DNA of 64,000 bases from Actinomycetota bacterium (GTDB lineage: Bacteria > Actinomycetota > Nitriliruptoria > Nitriliruptorales > Nitriliruptoraceae). Numbering within the stretch: position 1 is the stretch's first letter; every line of letters starts with the position of its first letter. The notes below the pieces were generated by a model. That model did no database searches and was not told the origin of the DNA. It was given only the letters and a program-made list of their open reading frames with translations. A program made the translations under genes and the position numbers. Below, one piece after another: positions 43,095 through 52,583 of this stretch. The stretch spans positions 1 to 64,000 of the forward strand of contig JAHWKY010000004.1 in assembly GCA_019347575.1 (NCBI GenBank), in the 5' to 3' direction.

Positions 43095-44555
43095 TTGGCT
43101 GCGCTCGGTGATGAGGTCGCGCTTGCGGACCTTGCCGTTGGGCTCCCGTGGCAGTCGGCTCACCACTTCCCAGCTGCCGGGCACCTTGTAGTCGGCGATG
43201 CGCGAGCTGGCGAAGCGGGTCAGGTCGTCAGGTGTCGCCTCGCTGCCGGCACGCAGCTCCACGATCGCGTGGACGCGCTGGCCCAGCCGCTCGTCGGGTA
43301 GGCCGATGACCGCCAGGTCCACGACGTCAGGGTGTCCGGCGACGACGGACTCGACCTCCGCGGGGTAGACGTTGACGCCTCCCCGCAGGATGAGGTCGGT
43401 GCGCCGGTCGGCCAGGTACAGGTAGCCCTCGTCATCGAGCCAGCCCAGGTCACCGACGGTGAAGCGGTCGTCCACGTAGGCCGCGGCCGTCTTGTCGGGA
43501 TCGTTGTGGTAGCGGGGCGCGTACCCGGGTACCGACGACAGGTAGACCGTGCCGACCTCGCCCGGCGAGAGGGGCTGGGCGTCGTCGTCCAGGATCGTGA
43601 TCGACAGGCCCGGGAAGGGCCGCCCGACCGAACCGGGGTGCTCGAGCCAGTCCTCCGGCCCGATGACCGTCCCCATGCCCTCCGACGCCCCGTAGTACTC
43701 CCAGACGGTCCCCTCGGGGAACAGCTCGATGACGGCACGCTTGACCGGCTCGGGACACGGTGCCGCACCGTGCAGGATCCTGCGGATGGACGACAGGTCG
43801 TACCGTGCCCGCACCTGCGGATCGAGTTGCAGGATGCGGACGAAGTTCGCCGGCACCATGTGGCTGTTGGTCACGCCGTGCTCGTCGATCAGCCGCAGGC
43901 ACCCCTCGGCATCGAAACGTTCCAGCACCACGACGGTCGCGCCCTCGACCAGATGCATCTGGGCGTAGGCCCCTGGAGCGGTGTGGTACGCCGGGCCGGT
44001 CAGGAGGTGCACGTCGTCGGCCCCGAACCCCCAGAAGTCCATGAACGGCTGGGGAGGCGCTTCGACGAGGGGGACCGGGTCGGGACGGTCGATCCCCTTG
44101 GGTCGCCCCGTCGTGCCGGAGGTGTAGTTCATCCACATCACGGGCGTGCCGAGGTGGTCGTCGCGCGGTGGCCACGGCGGGGCATCGTCTGGAACACCCC
44201 GTGAGACGTCCAGGGTGGCGACGTCGACGTCGGCGGTGCTGTCGTCGTGGACCAGCACCCGCGCCCCGCTGTCCTCGAGGACGTGTGCGACCTCGGGGCC
44301 CGCGGAGCGGTAGCTGATCGGCACGACGAGGCAGCCGAGGCGTGCGGCCGCGTTCCAGGCGGCGAAGATCTCCGGCCGGTTCCGGCAGCGCACCGCCACA
44401 CGATCGCCAGGTCGCACGCCCCGATCCGCGAGCGCGTGGGCGATGCGGTTCGTCGCGGCGTCGAGCTCGCCGAACGTCCACGCTCGGTCGCCGGCGACGA
44501 GGGCCGCCCGCTCGGGCTCGGCGGTCGCGATCGCGTGGATCCCCCGGACTGACAT
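43086..44555 (-). CDS. AMP-dependent acyl-CoA synthetase/ligase
   Basis: 489 aa ANL-superfamily enzyme. The P-loop is YTSGTTGRPKG, the A5 block YYGASEG, the hinge YLADRRTDLILRGGVN, and the catalytic Lys lies in REPNGKVRKRDL near the C-terminus. It activates a carboxylic acid to acyl-AMP and then acyl-CoA; the acid is unknown. Start ATG 44555. Its last residues (QVF) and stop fall inside the 158-bp inverted repeat, so the original C-terminus may have been altered. It is divergent from pfkA. Confidence 0.9.
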   Translation of the reverse strand: MSVRGIHAIATAEPERAALVAGDRAWTFGELDAATNRIAHALADRGVRPGDRVAVRCRNRPEIFAAWNAAARLGCLVVPISYRSAGPEVAHVLEDSGARVLVHDDSTADVDVATLDVSRGVPDDAPPWPPRDDHLGTPVMWMNYTSGTTGRPKGIDRPDPVPLVEAPPQPFMDFWGFGADDVHLLTGPAYHTAPGAYAQMHLVEGATVVVLERFDAEGCLRLIDEHGVTNSHMVPANFVRILQLDPQVRARYDLSSIRRILHGAAPCPEPVKRAVIELFPEGTVWEYYGASEGMGTVIGPEDWLEHPGSVGRPFPGLSITILDDDAQPLSPGEVGTVYLSSVPGYAPRYHNDPDKTAAAYVDDRFTVGDLGWLDDEGYLYLADRRTDLILRGGVNVYPAEVESVVAGHPDVVDLAVIGLPDERLGQRVHAIVELRAGSEATPDDLTRFASSRIADYKVPGSWEVVSRLPREPNGKVRKRDLITERSQVF

Positions 44556-44621
44556 AGCCGTCAGCCTACTGGCGTCCTCCGTGCCAGGGTTACGATGAGG
44601 CCGTTCGAGGACAGGTGAGGC

Positions 44622-45656
44622 GTGGTCTCCCGTATCGGGATCCTGACAGGTGGCGGCGACTGCCCCGGCCTGAACGCGGCCATCCGGGCCGTCGTGCGCA
44701 AGGCCGATCAGCACAACGTGCAGTGCTTCGGTTTCCCGGAGGGGTGGCGGGGCGTCATCGAGAACCAAGCGCAGCAACTGACACTGGGCTCGACGCGTGG
44801 CCTGCTCCACCGAGGCGGGACCATCCTCGGCACGTCCCGGACCGACCCCTACCGGGTCGACGACGGCATCGAACGCATCCACGACACCCTCGACATCCAC
44901 CGACTCGACGGCCTGGTCGTCATCGGGGGCGAGGGCACGCTGTCAGCGGCCACGCGCCTCTACGTGGACGAGGGCGTCCCGATCGTCGGCGTCCCGAAGA
45001 CGATCGACAACGACGTGGGCGGGACCGAGCTGACGGTCGGGTTCATCACGGCGGTGCAGGTCGCGACCGAGGCGGTCGACCGGCTGCACTCGACCGCCGA
45101 GTCGCACAACCGCGTGATGGTCCTCGAGGTCATGGGGCGCCACGCGGGGTGGATCGCCACCTACGCCGGCATCGCCGGCGGGGCGGACGCGATCCTGATC
45201 CCGGAGAAGCCGTTCTCCATCGACGACGTGGGTCGGCACCTCAAGCACCGCGTCGGTCACGGCCGCGACTTCTCGATCGTGGTCGTGGCCGAAGGAGCCC
45301 AGCCCGAACCCGGCACGATGGAGGTCCCCGAGCCCCCCAAGGACGAGTTCGGGCGGCCCCGGCTGGGGGGCATCGGGCACACGATCGCGCACGAGATCGA
45401 GACCCGGACCGGGTTCCCGTCGCGGGTCACGATACTGGGACACGTCCAGCGCGGTGGGACGCCCGAACCGATCGACCGCGTCCTCGCGACCCGGTACGGC
45501 GTCCGCGCGGTCGAACTCGCCAGGGACGGATCGTGGGGCGGGATGACGGCGCTGGCCGGCAGCGAGATCGTCTCGGTGCCGCTCACCGAGGCCACGAAGG
45601 AGTTGAAGCAGGTCCCGGCGACCCTCTACGAGGTCGCCGAGGTCTTCTTCGGATGA
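44622..45656 (+). CDS. pfkA: 6-phosphofructokinase
   Basis: 344 aa. Motifs: GILTGGGDCPGLN, GGEGTLSAATRL (residues 102-113) and PKTIDNDVGGTE with catalytic Asp129. Gly at the position where pyrophosphate enzymes carry Asp (GGEGT rather than GGEDT) predicts ATP as donor. It commits fructose-6-phosphate to glycolysis. Start GTG 44622 behind GGTGAGGC. It is coupled by an ATGA overlap to an inositol-monophosphatase-family gene that could catalyse the reverse step. Confidence 0.93.
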   Translation: MVSRIGILTGGGDCPGLNAAIRAVVRKADQHNVQCFGFPEGWRGVIENQAQQLTLGSTRGLLHRGGTILGTSRTDPYRVDDGIERIHDTLDIHRLDGLVVIGGEGTLSAATRLYVDEGVPIVGVPKTIDNDVGGTELTVGFITAVQVATEAVDRLHSTAESHNRVMVLEVMGRHAGWIATYAGIAGGADAILIPEKPFSIDDVGRHLKHRVGHGRDFSIVVVAEGAQPEPGTMEVPEPPKDEFGRPRLGGIGHTIAHEIETRTGFPSRVTILGHVQRGGTPEPIDRVLATRYGVRAVELARDGSWGGMTALAGSEIVSVPLTEATKELKQVPATLYEVAEVFFG

Positions 45657-46459
45657 CCACGGCGCCGGACGAACTGCTCGATCTCGCGGTCAGCACGGCG
45701 CGCGAGGCCGGTGCGCTCCTGCAGCGGTTCGCCGACGGCCGCGACCTCGACGTCGCGACGAAATCGTCCGCCACCGACCCGGTGTCGGAGGCCGACCACG
45801 CCAGTGAACGCCTGATCACCGAGCGTCTCCTCGGGGCACGACCCGCCGACGGCCTCCTGGCCGAGGAGGACACCGGGAACCGCTCGAGCACCAGCGGGCT
45901 CACCTGGGTCGTCGATCCCCTGGACGGGACGGTCAACTACCTCTACGGCATCCCGCAATGGTGCGTCTCGATCGCCGTGGAGGATGAGGACGGTCCCGTG
46001 GCCGGGGTCGTGTTCGATCCTGCGAAGGACGAACTGTTCAGTGCCGCTCGCGGCGGTGGCGCCCACCTCAACGGCGACCCCATCCGCACGAGCGGCGTCG
46101 CTGCACTCGCTGACACGCTGGTCGCGACGGGGTTCGCCTACGAACCGCCGATCCGCACCGATCAGGCGGAGGTCGCCGCGGCGATGGTGCGTGACCTGCG
46201 CGACCTGCGACGCGCAGGGGCTGCGGCCCTCGACCTCGCCTGGGTAGCGGCGGGACGACTCGACGCCTACTACGAGGGCAACCTCAAGCCCTGGGACTGG
46301 AGCGCGGGGCGGCTGCTGGTGGAGGAGGCAGGGGGCCGGACGACACCGTGCGAGGTGGAACTCGCGGGGCGCTGGCGTCCGGCGCTCGCCGCCTCGGGGG
46401 CGCCGGTGCACGATGCGCTCGTGGCGTGGGTCCGCGAGCACGGGGCGCGGCTCAGCTGA
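45653..46459 (+). CDS. Inositol-monophosphatase/FBPase-superfamily phosphatase
   Basis: 268 aa. Metal motifs: [11 protein letters not shown] (42-52), EED (71-73), [11 protein letters not shown] (86-96) and [15 protein letters not shown] late. Family members hydrolyse inositol-1-phosphate, histidinol phosphate or fructose-1,6-bisphosphate in a magnesium-dependent way. Translational coupling to pfkA raises the possibility of FBPase activity, which is inference. It overlaps the convergent gene by 8 bp. Confidence 0.88.
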   Translation: MTTAPDELLDLAVSTAREAGALLQRFADGRDLDVATKSSATDPVSEADHASERLITERLLGARPADGLLAEEDTGNRSSTSGLTWVVDPLDGTVNYLYGIPQWCVSIAVEDEDGPVAGVVFDPAKDELFSAARGGGAHLNGDPIRTSGVAALADTLVATGFAYEPPIRTDQAEVAAAMVRDLRDLRRAGAAALDLAWVAAGRLDAYYEGNLKPWDWSAGRLLVEEAGGRTTPCEVELAGRWRPALAASGAPVHDALVAWVREHGARLS

Positions 46460-47117
46460 GCACCGGCAGATCCGGGTCGTCGTGCTCGCGACGCCCCGTG
46501 GCGGCGAGGATCCACCCGATGTCGTCGCGTTCGAGGTCGACCGGGCGCGGAGCGGCGAGGAGGGCGTCGAGCAGCGCCGTCGTGACCTCCACCCCCAGCG
46601 GCGTCGCCACCTCCTCGAGGTCGAGTCCGTGTCGCAGGTCGAGGCCGTGCACGGTCGCCTCGACCACGCGCGAGGTCAGGTAGTGGTCCAGACGCATCGC
46701 GCCGAACGGCGAGCGGATGACGCGGTCGGGACGCGCCTCCTCGGCCAGCTGCACGGCGGTGGTGGTCGCGCTGTGGTACGCGGCGAGCACGTCGGCCGGT
46801 GTGCGGTCGCCGGCCTGCTCGATGGTCCGTGCGGCGATGTCGTCGGGGCGTGCCTGGCCTCGCGCCCCGCGCCAGTAGCCGAGCCAGTCGAGGTCGGGAC
46901 CGGGAGGCTCGGGGGCGCGCACGTAGGCGACGATGCGGTCGTAGGCGCGGGTGAGGTGCACCAGGAGCTGGCGCACGTTCCACGCCCCGAGCCTCGTGGG
47001 CTGGCTCCAGGCCTCGAGCGACAGCGCGTCGAGCGCTGGCGACAGGGCCTGTGCCTCGGCCTGCAGTGCGGCGATCGACAGCTCGAACGGCACGGGACAT
47101 CGATCCGCTGGCCCCAC
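46452..47117 (-). CDS. Maleylpyruvate-isomerase-like (DinB/MDMPI) family protein
   Basis: 221 aa. The N-terminal four-helix DinB/MDMPI bundle shows [20 protein letters not shown], with one metal His in the helix (LLVHL), and the C-terminal region has [15 protein letters not shown], typical of actinobacterial mycothiol-dependent-isomerase relatives. Some members use mycothiol or bacillithiol as cofactor. Start GTG 47117 was chosen for a GGGAG site; GTG 47093 and 47129 are alternatives. Substrate unknown. Confidence 0.8.
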   Translation of the reverse strand: MGPADRCPVPFELSIAALQAEAQALSPALDALSLEAWSQPTRLGAWNVRQLLVHLTRAYDRIVAYVRAPEPPGPDLDWLGYWRGARGQARPDDIAARTIEQAGDRTPADVLAAYHSATTTAVQLAEEARPDRVIRSPFGAMRLDHYLTSRVVEATVHGLDLRHGLDLEEVATPLGVEVTTALLDALLAAPRPVDLERDDIGWILAATGRREHDDPDLPVLS

Positions 47118-47192
47118 GCGAGCTCCCACGTCGGTGCCGTCAACGTACCGTTGCTCGGTAGGGTCAGATCACCCGACACGGGAGGCTGCCCG

Positions 47193-48227
47193 GTGAGGCT
47201 GGTGGATCTGCGCTCGGACACGGTGACCCGACCGACCGATGGCATGCGCAAGGCGATGGCTGAAGCCGAGGTCGGCGACGACGTGTACCGCGAGGACCCG
47301 ACGATCAACACGCTCCAGGAGCGCGCCGCCGAGATGCTCGGCTTCCAGGCCGGTCTGTTCACTCCCAGCGGCTCGATGGCCAACGCGATCTGGCAGCTCA
47401 CGCTCGCCCGACCGGGCACCGAGGTGCTCTGTGAGGCGGATGCGCACATCGTCAACTACGAGGCGGGGGCGGGTGCGCTCTGGGCCGGCGTGCAGTACCG
47501 CACCGTGCCGGCGGAGCGCGGGCTGCTGACCCTCGAGCAGGTCGTCGCCAACGTGCGCCCCGACAGCTTCCCGGCGACGCCGACGACGCTGGTCAGTCTC
47601 GAGCAGACCCACAACCGCCACGGGGGGAGCGTCTACCCGATGTCGCAGCTGGCCGCGATCGCTGGCGCTGTCCACGACGCGGGGATCCCGGTCCACGTCG
47701 ACGGCGCCCGGGTCTGGAACGCCGTGGTCGCCTCGGCGGACGACGCGAGCACGTACGGCAGCACCGTCGACGGTATGAACTTCTGCTTCTCGAAGGCGCT
47801 CGGCGCCCCGGTCGGATCGGTGATGGTCGGGGCGGCCGACGCCATCGAGCAGGCACGGTCGTGGCGCCGACGACTCGGCGGGGGCATGCGTCAGGCGGGC
47901 GTGCTCGCCGCCGCTGCCCTGTACGCGCTCGACCACCACATCGACCGGCTCGCCGACGACCACGCGAACGCGCGCCTGATGGCGCAGATCCTGGCCGACG
48001 CGGTGCCGGACCGGGTCGACGTGGCTGCGGTCGAGACCAACATGGTCTACGTCGACCTCGGCGCCGTCTCGCTGCCGGAGGTGCTCGGGGCGCTGTCCGA
48101 GGAGGACGTCCTCGTCGGTGCGATGGGCCCGACCACCCTGCGGCTGGTGACCCACCTCGACGTCGACACCGAGGGGTGCCGCCGTGCCGCCGAGCTGCTC
48201 GCCCGGATCCTCACGGGGCGTCGCTGA
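47193..48227 (+). CDS. ltaE: Low-specificity L-threonine aldolase
   Basis: 344 aa PLP enzyme, fold type I. It begins [20 protein letters not shown], the classic opening, with [13 protein letters not shown]-like [19 protein letters not shown] and the Schiff-base Lys in [13 protein letters not shown]. It cleaves threonine or allo-threonine to glycine and acetaldehyde. Start GTG 47193 follows GGGAGGC. Confidence 0.93.
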   Translation: MRLVDLRSDTVTRPTDGMRKAMAEAEVGDDVYREDPTINTLQERAAEMLGFQAGLFTPSGSMANAIWQLTLARPGTEVLCEADAHIVNYEAGAGALWAGVQYRTVPAERGLLTLEQVVANVRPDSFPATPTTLVSLEQTHNRHGGSVYPMSQLAAIAGAVHDAGIPVHVDGARVWNAVVASADDASTYGSTVDGMNFCFSKALGAPVGSVMVGAADAIEQARSWRRRLGGGMRQAGVLAAAALYALDHHIDRLADDHANARLMAQILADAVPDRVDVAAVETNMVYVDLGAVSLPEVLGALSEEDVLVGAMGPTTLRLVTHLDVDTEGCRRAAELLARILTGRR

Positions 48228-48358
48228 CGACGCCACGACCCGCCTGCGTGGAGACCTGTGCGCATATCTGACGCCAACTCTCCACGGAGCCACGGCGGCG
48301 CGCGCGCCGTCCCGTCGCCGACGGGGGCAACGAGGTCTAGCCCCTCTACGCTGGCGTG

Positions 48359-51300
48359 ATGGAGTGCCTCTCGTGCGGAGCCGTCGCGCCCTCCGGCTCG
48401 CGTTTCTGCCCCACCTGCGGCTACCTGCTGACACCGGTGGGTGACGAACGCCGCGTGGTGACCGTCGTGTTCGCCGACCTCGTGGGCTACACGCGTCTCG
48501 GCGAGAGCATGGACCCCGAACGGTTGAAGCTGCTGCTCGACCGCGGCTTCGAGCGTCTGAGCCGGGAGGTCACCGCGTTCGGAGGGACCGTCGACAAGAT
48601 CGTCGGCGACGAGATCGTCGCGGTCTTCGGCGCCCCGACCTCGCACGAGGACGACGCCGAGCGCGCGGTCCGGGCCGCGTTGCGGCTGCACGAGACCCTG
48701 GCGGCGTACGGAACCGAGAGTGACCTCGATCTGCAGCTGCGGGTCGGGGTCAACACCGGCGAGGTCCTCGTCGGCACCATGGCCGGCGGCGACGACTACA
48801 CCGTCATGGGCGACGTCGTGAACGTCGCCCAGCGCCTCGAGACGGCCGCGCGCCCCGGCCAGACGCTCGTGGGCGCAGCGACCTACGCGGAGACGCGCGA
48901 CGTCATCGCGTACGACTCGGTCGGGCGCGTCCGACTGCGCGGCCGGGACGAGCGCATGGAGGCGTGGTCGGCGACCGCACCGACCGGCCCGCCGGGCTAC
49001 CGGCAAGCCACGCGACGGACCCCGTTCGTTGGCCGCGATCGCGAGCTGACCGTCGTCCGGACGCTCATCGATCTCGCCATGACGCGGTCGCGAGCCCAGG
49101 CCATCGTCCTCATCGGCGAGGCCGGGGTCGGCAAGCGCCGACTCGCCGAGGAGGCGGGAGCGCTGGCGACGGCTGAGCACGGCGCCAAGGTGCTCGTCGG
49201 TCGCTGCCTGCCCTACGGAGAAGCCGGCCCGATGTGGCCCCTCGTCGAGATGATCCACGCGGCTTGCGACCTCCCGATCGACACCCCCGCCGACGAACTC
49301 GCTGACGTGCTGCGGACCGCGGTGCGGGCCGATCTCGAGGGAGTGCGCAGCGACGAGCACATCGAGCGCATCACCGAGGGCGTGCTGCACATCGTCGGCG
49401 TCCCCGGGGCACTCGACGGACTCGAGCCCGCGAAGGCGCGCGACGAGTCCTACCGCGCGCTCGTCGATTTCCTCGACGTGATCATCAACCAGGTCCCAGT
49501 CGTGCTCGCGTTCACCCAGGTGCAGTGGGCCGACGAGTCCCTCGACGTGTTGTTCGCCCAGGTCCTCCGACGGCTGAACGACCGTCGCTTCGTGATCCTC
49601 GGCACCGGCCGGCCCGACCTACTCCAGCGGTGGCGGCCCCCTCCACGGACCAACGTGACGGTCCTCGAGATCGCGCCGCTCGACGCTGCCGGCGCGAGCG
49701 GTCTGCTGGCTGCTCTGCTCGGGCGTGAGATCGCCCCCGAGCGCCGCGATGTGCTGCTCGAGCGCAGCGGCGGCAACCCGCTGTACCTCGAAGAGCTGGT
49801 GGCGCTCCTCGACGCGTCCGGAGGCCTCGATGGTCGCGGCGACGAGGCCGAGAAACCCGACGCCCTGCGCGTGCCGGGTTCCCTGCGCGGCCTGATCGGC
49901 GCTCGACTGGATGCGCTCGCGCCGGAGTACCGATCCCTGGTCGAGGACGCCGCCGTCGTCGGTCGGACCGGGCCACTCGGTGCACTGCGGATCCTGTCGG
50001 ACCGGCGCGGAGCCGCGACCGAACCGTCGCTGCGGGGTGTGGGCGACCTGTTGGTGGCGCGGGACGGTGAGTACGAGTTCAAGTCGGACGTGGTCCGGGA
50101 GGTCGCCTACGCCCGGCTCCCGAAGGCGGAGCGAGCCCGCCGTCACGCGGCGGTTGGGTCCTGGTTCGCTGCGCGTCAGCGCGACACGGACCAGGACGTG
50201 CACGAGCACGTTGCTCAGCACTACGGGGCGGCCGCGCGCCTGGCCTCCGAGTTCGGCCACGTCGACGGTCTGCCGGACGATGTCCTCGACGCCGCCATCG
50301 TCGCGATCGACGAGGCGGCCACGCGCGCTAGCGAGCGTGATCTGCTCCCGGTGGCCGAGCGGTGGTACGACGAGGCGCTCGCGCTCGCCGCCGACCCAGG
50401 GCCAACCCGGACCCACTTGCTGCTGGGGCGAGCCCACGCGCGGGTCGGCCGCCGTGACCTCGACGGAGCTCAGGCCGACGTCGACGCCGTCCTGGACCAC
50501 GTCGAGGACGACGATGTGGTCACGCGTGCCACCGCGCTGACGATCCTCGGTGACATCCGCCAGAAGCGCGGACAGCTCGACGAGGCGGTCGCGACCCTCG
50601 AGTCCGCGACGGCGCTGTGGACCGAGATGGAGTCCGATGGGTCACCGGAGGGTCCGGCCGAGACGATGCGGACGCTCGGGATGACGCACCTGTTCGCAGG
50701 TCGCATCGACGATGCGGAGAAGGCGATCGTCGACGCCCTCGAACTAGCCCGCCTCGCCGCCGACCGTCGGGGCGAGGCGTGGGCAGAGCAGAACCTCGCG
50801 TGGATCAGCTTCATGCGCGGCGATACCCGCGAGGCGGAGTCACGCCTCGAGTCGGCAGCGCTGCGGTTCGGCGAGATCAAGGACCGCGCGGGACTCGCGT
50901 GGGCGTTCGGCCTCCTGGGGTGGGTGCGCTTCTACGAAGGTCGTCTCGAGGACGCCGAGGCGCTCGCGGAGCAGGTGCTGCCCGAGGCCGAGGCCGTCGA
51001 CGACCGCTGGGGTGGCGCGATCACGAAGGTCCTGCTCGCCGCTGTGAGGCTCTGGCGCGGTCGCGCGGCGCAGTCGGTCACGCTCGCGGACGAGGCACGG
51101 GCGACGTCCCGCGACCTCGGCGACGCGTGGGGGGAGCTGCAGTCGCTCCTGCCCCTCTCGCGCGCCCTGGTTGCGGTGGGCCGTCTCGCCGACGGTCGGC
51201 GCGCGATCGCCGACGCCCGGTCCCTGGCGAAGCGAGTCCCCGACCCCAGCGTGCGGCTGCTGATGAGCATGTACGCCGCGCAGATCGCCGTCACGGTCGG

Positions 51301-51874
51301 CGACGTGAAGGCCGTCCTGCGCGAGATGGAGGCGATCGCGGCCGACGTGGGCGAGAACGAGTTCGTCGACGACGCCGAGCGCCTCGGACTGCGCGGACTG
51401 GGCCGGCTCCTGGACGGTGAGGTCGGTGGGGCGCTGGCGGACCTGGCAGCGGCGAGGGAGGCTGCCGACACGGTGTCGCGCTGGGCGTTCGTCGGCGGGG
51501 CGTACGCCCTCGCCCTCCTCGCGGACGGGCAGGTCGACACGGCTGACGAGGTCGCCCTGGACGCGGCCACGAGCGCGATCACCTACCTCGACCGGCTCTT
51601 CGCCCACGCCGCCAGCGCGTTCGTGCACGTGCGGAGAGCGGACCCGGGCGGTGCCCGCGCCGCCCTGCGTGCCCTCGCCGAGGGCGTCGACGACACCGAT
51701 GACGTCGTCGCGAAGGTCCTGTCACGCCTCGTGGAGGCGCGCGTGCTGGCAGCGCTCGGAGACGGCTCCGCTGCCGCTGTCCTCGATGATGCGCGGGGCC
51801 GCTCCCGCGAGCTGGGCATCCGTCCGCGGGCGTGGGAGGAGCTGTTCGAACGGCTCGCTGAGCCAGTCGGCTGA
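48359..51874 (+). CDS. Zinc-ribbon class III cyclase fused to degenerate AAA/STAND ATPase and TPR repeats
   Basis: 1171 aa from ATG 48359 (GTG 48356 also possible). An N-terminal zinc ribbon (CLSCGAVAPSGSRFCPTCG) is followed by a class III nucleotide cyclase (about 35-200) with FADLVGYT, DKIVGDEIVAVFG and GDVVNVAQRLE, all key residues present. An ATPase-like domain starts at FVGRDRELTVV. Its Walker A reads GEAGVGKRR, lacking the Ser/Thr, and the Walker B region is LAFTQVQWAD, lacking the acidic pair. Tetratricopeptide-like helices fill the C-terminal half. It likely makes a cyclic nucleotide under control of protein interactions. Confidence 0.88.
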   Translation: MECLSCGAVAPSGSRFCPTCGYLLTPVGDERRVVTVVFADLVGYTRLGESMDPERLKLLLDRGFERLSREVTAFGGTVDKIVGDEIVAVFGAPTSHEDDAERAVRAALRLHETLAAYGTESDLDLQLRVGVNTGEVLVGTMAGGDDYTVMGDVVNVAQRLETAARPGQTLVGAATYAETRDVIAYDSVGRVRLRGRDERMEAWSATAPTGPPGYRQATRRTPFVGRDRELTVVRTLIDLAMTRSRAQAIVLIGEAGVGKRRLAEEAGALATAEHGAKVLVGRCLPYGEAGPMWPLVEMIHAACDLPIDTPADELADVLRTAVRADLEGVRSDEHIERITEGVLHIVGVPGALDGLEPAKARDESYRALVDFLDVIINQVPVVLAFTQVQWADESLDVLFAQVLRRLNDRRFVILGTGRPDLLQRWRPPPRTNVTVLEIAPLDAAGASGLLAALLGREIAPERRDVLLERSGGNPLYLEELVALLDASGGLDGRGDEAEKPDALRVPGSLRGLIGARLDALAPEYRSLVEDAAVVGRTGPLGALRILSDRRGAATEPSLRGVGDLLVARDGEYEFKSDVVREVAYARLPKAERARRHAAVGSWFAARQRDTDQDVHEHVAQHYGAAARLASEFGHVDGLPDDVLDAAIVAIDEAATRASERDLLPVAERWYDEALALAADPGPTRTHLLLGRAHARVGRRDLDGAQADVDAVLDHVEDDDVVTRATALTILGDIRQKRGQLDEAVATLESATALWTEMESDGSPEGPAETMRTLGMTHLFAGRIDDAEKAIVDALELARLAADRRGEAWAEQNLAWISFMRGDTREAESRLESAALRFGEIKDRAGLAWAFGLLGWVRFYEGRLEDAEALAEQVLPEAEAVDDRWGGAITKVLLAAVRLWRGRAAQSVTLADEARATSRDLGDAWGELQSLLPLSRALVAVGRLADGRRAIADARSLAKRVPDPSVRLLMSMYAAQIAVTVGDVKAVLREMEAIAADVGENEFVDDAERLGLRGLGRLLDGEVGGALADLAAAREAADTVSRWAFVGGAYALALLADGQVDTADEVALDAATSAITYLDRLFAHAASAFVHVRRADPGGARAALRALAEGVDDTDDVVAKVLSRLVEARVLAALGDGSAAAVLDDARGRSRELGIRPRAWEELFERLAEPVG

Positions 51875-51906
51875 CGCGACAGCCCCAACCAGCCCAGGAG
51901 GCGACG

Positions 51907-52560
51907 TCATCGGGATCGCCCCGCGGGTCGCATGGAGGGCGGGACATCTCCGTCCCAGGGTTCGAACGTGAACGTCACCGCCGCTCCTTCGGGGGCTTCC
52001 GTGATCCCGAAGTCCTTGTAGTTGACCGACATGGACGCCCCCCAGTGGATCACCAGCTCGCCCCCGAACGTCGCCGTGTCGGCCCTGGTGAGCACCACCA
52101 TGTACGACAGCGCGCAAGCCTCGCCGGGCTGGCACCGATCAGGGTGCGTCGGGAACTCCCGATCGTCGACGGTGGATATCTGACGGACCTTCTCCTCCAC
52201 CACCGCTCCGTCGGAGACGGGCGCTATGGCCGCCTCGACCACCGCGTAGGGGGACGCCATCACCCCACCCGAGGGCTCCGGCAACGTGATGGTGAGGGTG
52301 GGATCCCAGGGGAGGACGCCCCGGTCGTAGACGGCCCCTTCGACGTTCAGACTGATGGTGATCTGTCGCGCGACCGAGTCCTCGCCGGGGGCCAGGACGA
52401 CCCGCTCCCAGGGGGGCGAGGACAGATAGAGGATCTCGGGTTGGCGGTCCGAGGGGTCGATGTTGCTCAGGAACACGCATCCCGCCAGGCCCAGGCTCAG
52501 CACAGCGAGCACACCCAGCAGGTAGCTGGCACGAGCGGTCCGGGGTCGGTGTCGGGGCAT
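51907..52560 (-). CDS. Lipoprotein downstream of the giant secreted protease
   Basis: 217 aa from ATG 52560. Lipobox LGLAGC gives Cys28. The mature domain looks beta-rich (ILYLSSPPWERVVLAPGED, YMVVLTRAD, VIHWGASMSVNYKDFG). GTG 52587 is an alternative start that overlaps the giant gene stop as GTGA. No family recognised. Same-strand proximity suggests it works outside the membrane with the large protein. Confidence 0.7.
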   Translation of the reverse strand: MPRHRPRTARASYLLGVLAVLSLGLAGCVFLSNIDPSDRQPEILYLSSPPWERVVLAPGEDSVARQITISLNVEGAVYDRGVLPWDPTLTITLPEPSGGVMASPYAVVEAAIAPVSDGAVVEEKVRQISTVDDREFPTHPDRCQPGEACALSYMVVLTRADTATFGGELVIHWGASMSVNYKDFGITEAPEGAAVTFTFEPWDGDVPPSMRPAGRSR

Positions 52561-52583
52561 CGGTCGTGCCCGCCGCGTCGGGG

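Noticed and set aside
44622-45656. PfkA as a pyrophosphate-dependent enzyme
   Set aside because: The donor motif is GGEGT, not GGEDT; the Lys in PKTIDND alone also occurs in ATP-dependent actinobacterial enzymes.
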